The translations under genes were made by a program, and so were the position numbers. A stretch of 64,000 nt of DNA from Pratylenchus scribneri (Eukaryota; Nematoda; Chromadorea; Rhabditida; Pratylenchidae). Shown here in pieces: positions 61,375-64,000 of this stretch; the first letter of the stretch is position 1; every line of letters begins with the position of its first letter. The notes beneath the pieces were generated by a model, which saw only the letters and a list, made by a program, of their open reading frames with translations, did no database searches and had not been told where the DNA came from. The DNA is taken from NCBI GenBank assembly GCA_030063045.1, contig JAQSEB010000010.1, positions 3,403,501 through 3,467,500 of the forward strand, given 5' to 3'.

Positions 61375-62378
61375 ATGATGCATTCAAGAATTCGATCAAA
61401 TCCAGAACAAAATAACTCAACTAAATCTCCCATTCGTCATTTCCATTCCATTCAACAACAATTCACATTGGTCCGAACAATTTTCCTGGCCACAATTATT
61501 ATCCTCATTTTTGGCAGCAAAGTTGAAGGCCGTGTCAGACGAGAGTCGAATTTGCCGCTTAGCATGGACAAAGAAATGTTACCCGTAAGTTGGACCAAAA
61601 TAGTGGGGAGCGGGGGATTGAGAATGTGAATTGAGGGATATTGGATCATCAATAAATTAAATCCTCAATCCCCTCATACCATTTAAACATCAATAATTGA
61701 TCTCTAATGTTGTTCAAATTTCAGCCCCAGGATTTTGACGCTGAAGCACCAATTTGTTTGGCCGAAAGAGAACCATGCGGATTTTATAGTTTTTCACTGG
61801 ATGGAAAGGCGCCATTGAAATGGATTAAATCTTGGTTCGTTTAAAAATTAAAGCATTTAAAATTAGCAATCCAATTTGGAGAATTTAATGAAATTCAAAA
61901 ATTATAAGTAAGAATATGAACTTCTCTTTCCTTTTATTTCCATTCTTCGAATTAATTATTAGGCAACTTTTATTTTAGTAATAAACTTTTGAGGTACAAG
62001 TCCAGAAAAGATGTTTCTCTAGTCAATTCAATAAATTAATTCCTCAATTTTAGGTGCCGTTGCTCATCAAAACATGAATGTGTCTATGAAAGGACGGATA
62101 TGAGAATGCGTGTTTATCGTCAAACTTGCGTGCCCAAAAATGATGATGAATTGATGGAAGAGGATGAGAATAAGCCACCAATGGAAGTGAACAATGAAGA
62201 AAACCAAACATTGGCTCCAATTCACGGCCAACAAACCCATCATGGTCATCACCACCATCATCATCATCGTCACAATCATCATTTCCAACAGAGACGGCAT
62301 GCGAGACGAGCAAATCGAAATCGACGATTGGTCATCCGAAGATTGCGTGCCATCCCATCACCCTGGTCAATTGATTGA
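61375..62378 (+). CDS. Small secreted Cys-rich protein with furin site and His-rich tail
   Basis: Three exons: the first ends in a GTAAGT donor after DKEMLP, the second is about 61725-61832, the third ends at 62378; about 220 aa. A hydrophobic signal segment (FTLVRTIFLATIIILIFG SK) near residues 40-58 is followed by VEGRVRRES, a consensus RXXR furin-type site. The mature region has six cysteines: CLAEREPCGFYSFSLDG, WIKSWCRCSSKHECVYE and RVYRQTCVP. The tail holds an acidic stretch (NDDELMEEDENKPP), a His-rich run (HHGHHHHHHHRHNHH) that could bind metal, and an Arg-rich end RRHARRANRNRR. I do not recognise the family. The long polar region before the signal segment could mean type II membrane anchoring, or that the real start is downstream. 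An AG acceptor (TTTTCAG) 30 nt before the ATG could be a trans-splice site. Confidence 0.7.
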
Positions 62379-62849
62379 ATGAATGGAATAAAACACACAT
62401 TTAAATATTTGGGGGATAATAATAAAAAAATGTGCAATGGAATGGACATTTTTGGAATATCTAATTTTAAAGCACAGCTAAATACCCGTAAAATGTCCAT
62501 CCATCCACTGAATCAATCACATCCCAGTTCATCCATCCCCACCTTTTTTTTCATCATTTTTATGCACTCCAAATTCACCCAATCTCTTCAAATATAAAAT
62601 CCCATCCGTCCATGCTGCTGCTGTTGATCTCATCTTCATCCATCAAATTCCCTCCATCCAATATCCCACCTTTTTAAATATTTTAACCCAAATTTATTTG
62701 GAACAAACAATTCATCCATTTTAATGTATTCACACAAATTTATTATTACATATCCATCGATTGTGAATATTTAACGAAATGAATAAAAAAATTTTTAAAT
62801 ATTTTATTAATAGATCTCATATTCAGAGTAGACAGAATTAATTTATTTT

Positions 62850-62919
62850 GCCTTTAAAGGATCGAACTTTCGACCTGTTGGGAAAAAGAAGGGATTTTAC
62901 CATTAAGCTATAGATGACG
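62850..62919 (-). other. tRNA-like sequence, degenerate
   Basis: On the minus strand TATAGCTTAATGGTA resembles an A box and GTCGAAAGTTCGATCC a B box, correctly spaced. The ends do not form an acceptor stem. Probably a tRNA pseudogene or the tRNA-derived head of a SINE. Confidence 0.4.
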
Positions 62920-63000
62920 AGGAGCAGCCGTTTAAAATAATTTATTAATTTCCATGGATGATATAATGGTTTAATTTATTTTTATTATATCGGTCGATAA

Positions 63001-63073
63001 GCAACTGTAGCTCGGTCGGTAAAGTCGTGTATTTTTCATTAGGTCGACGACGGTTCGATTCCCATCTGCGACA
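63001..63073 (+). other. tRNA-like sequence with good A and B boxes
   Basis: TGTAGCTCGGTCGGTAAAG (A box) and GACGGTTCGATTCCCATC (T arm with one mismatch and a consensus GGTTCGATTCC B box), followed within a few bases by a run of twelve T. The 5' end does not pair with TGCGACA at the 3' end, so a standard acceptor stem is missing. Confidence 0.45.
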
Positions 63074-63344
63074 AATGTTTTTTTTTTTTTGTTTTTTAAA
63101 TTAACTTTAAAAAAATTATTCATTTCCTGCTGGGGAATTAATAGAGGGGTGACAAAATTTATTACTTTGACAAATTAGTTCCCCGTGGCAGAATTAGGCT
63201 AATTTCAAATACCGCATGAATATTCCTTTTAGTTTGCCAAAGCGACCATCTCCTCCGCACTTCCATAGGTAAAAAAGGTAAAACAGAATAGGACAACGAT
63301 GTTTATCATTGATAGAAAAAATAAAACAAATAAGAATTTTTCAA

Positions 63345-64000
63345 TCATTTGTATAAAGGCAATCCGCCGATAAAAGGTTTTAATCTTTGTTTTGGCATTG
63401 GTTTCACCGCCAAGCAAACAGCCATTCCATCTTCTATCCAAACTTTATGTTGAATTTTGGCATTCGTCAATACATTGGAATGTTCCAGCAATGATTTTTC
63501 GTTATCCACCTGCAAAAAGGCGTTGAATGAATTGTTTTTATAAATTTGCTTGGAACATTTTTTCCCAAATTTTGGTTTTATTGATCCGATTTTTTAAAAT
63601 CAATAAACATATAAATTCATTTAAATTGTAATAAGAATTAAGAGAGTTAGTTATATTCAAGTAGCATGATGTATTTTTTGATTTAAATCGAAATCATCGG
63701 AAAATACTGATTGGTTGATTGACTTAAATATACCCAAGACAATAAATGTGTTTGATTTTTTGAATTCTTGGGATTCATTAAAATACTACTGATCTGAAAA
63801 ATAGAATTTGACACCTTATTATGTGTCACAACCCAAAATTTATCTCAAATATTAATTTGTTCGCAAACCTTCAATGTGACTTTATGCATTGAATCCATTT
63901 GTTTCATATATTCTTGCACTTCCGGCTCTTCTCTGAATGTCCAAATGCAAGCTGTGGCCGCATGAGCAATTTGCGTGAAAATTGCGCCCAATGGCCATTT
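63345..64000 (-). CDS. PTRHD1: PTRHD1-type peptidyl-tRNA hydrolase 2 domain protein, partial (5' end off the window)
   Basis: Two exons are visible: 64000-63869 (cut by the window edge) and 63509-63345. The first reads WPLGAIFTQIAHAATACIWT, then FREEPEVQEYMKQMDSMHKV with TLK. The second reads VDNEKSLLEHSNVLTNAKIQ, HKVWIEDGMAVCLAVKPMPK, ending FIGGLPLYK. The segments WP.GA...Q..HA.TA, M.KV.L and H..W.E.....C.A..P.PK match PTRHD1, a PTH2-fold protein whose hydrolase activity is doubtful. The N-terminal strand of the fold lies beyond the right edge. The two exons join in phase 0 (AAG/GTTTGC donor, GCAG acceptor). Confidence 0.9.

Larger units (their letters stand above)
62379..63344. other. Intergenic region with two tRNA-like sequences
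   Basis: Convergent 3' regions of the secreted-protein gene and the PTRHD1-type gene. Apart from the two tRNA-like sequences listed separately, nothing was recognised. Confidence 0.5.

Noticed and set aside
1..64000. CRISPR arrays, bacterial operons or prophage
   Set aside because: All coding genes are intron-bearing and eukaryotic; the only regular repeats are minisatellites and mobile-element ends.

Overview
The window is nuclear DNA from a nematode. The evidence is AT-rich sequence, many short introns (down to about 44 bp) with GT..TTTTCAG-type ends, a srsx-like chemoreceptor, a collagen XVIII/CLE-1-type gene, and close gene spacing with several same-strand neighbours only 280-450 bp apart. 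I cannot name the species. A clade IV (tylenchid-type) nematode is a guess from overall character, not shown by any marker. All models below were built by hand from exon phases, splice signals and family alignment from memory, so internal exon borders are more certain where I give exact numbers.

Left part (1-12.7 kb): on the minus strand a nucleolin-like RNA-binding protein with tandemly duplicated acidic exons lies just downstream of a GHITM/TMBIM5 mitochondrial membrane protein. A PRPP-synthetase-associated protein (PRPSAP) is divergent from GHITM. RPS15A (minus) is divergent from a UBE2L3/UbcH7-type E2 (plus). A srsx-like 7TM receptor (minus) follows a dispersed repeat.

Middle (15.6-38.3 kb): a CNRIP1 homologue (plus); then, on the minus strand, a complete nine-exon gene with the glutaredoxin + thioredoxin-reductase fusion layout of thioredoxin-glutathione reductase, but with essentially every redox and nucleotide-binding motif replaced. 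This is the most striking object in the window. Next on the minus strand come RNase H2A, RPS7 and a roughly 12 kb collagen XVIII gene (FN3-FN3-MAM-TSPN-acidic-short collagen-trimerisation-endostatin) with a probable internal promoter. Its introns hold a hAT-type MITE with a perfect 8-bp target duplication and a two-unit minisatellite.

Right part (41-64 kb): GDP-fucose transporter (minus) with a tRNA-Gly(CCC) nested antisense in an intron; ARMT1/DUF89 (minus) divergent from OSTC (plus); an unrecognised multi-pass membrane protein; eIF3h followed on the same strand by an ATG14/EPG-8-type autophagy protein; a secreted Cys- and His-rich protein; three tRNA-like remnants; and the 3' part of a PTRHD1-type peptidyl-tRNA-hydrolase-fold gene running off the right edge.

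Most genes are housekeeping (ribosome, translation, glycosylation, nucleotide metabolism, ubiquitin, autophagy). Gene-poor stretches of 1-5 kb separate them; I found no genes in those, only low-complexity tracts, long G/C runs and repeat fragments.
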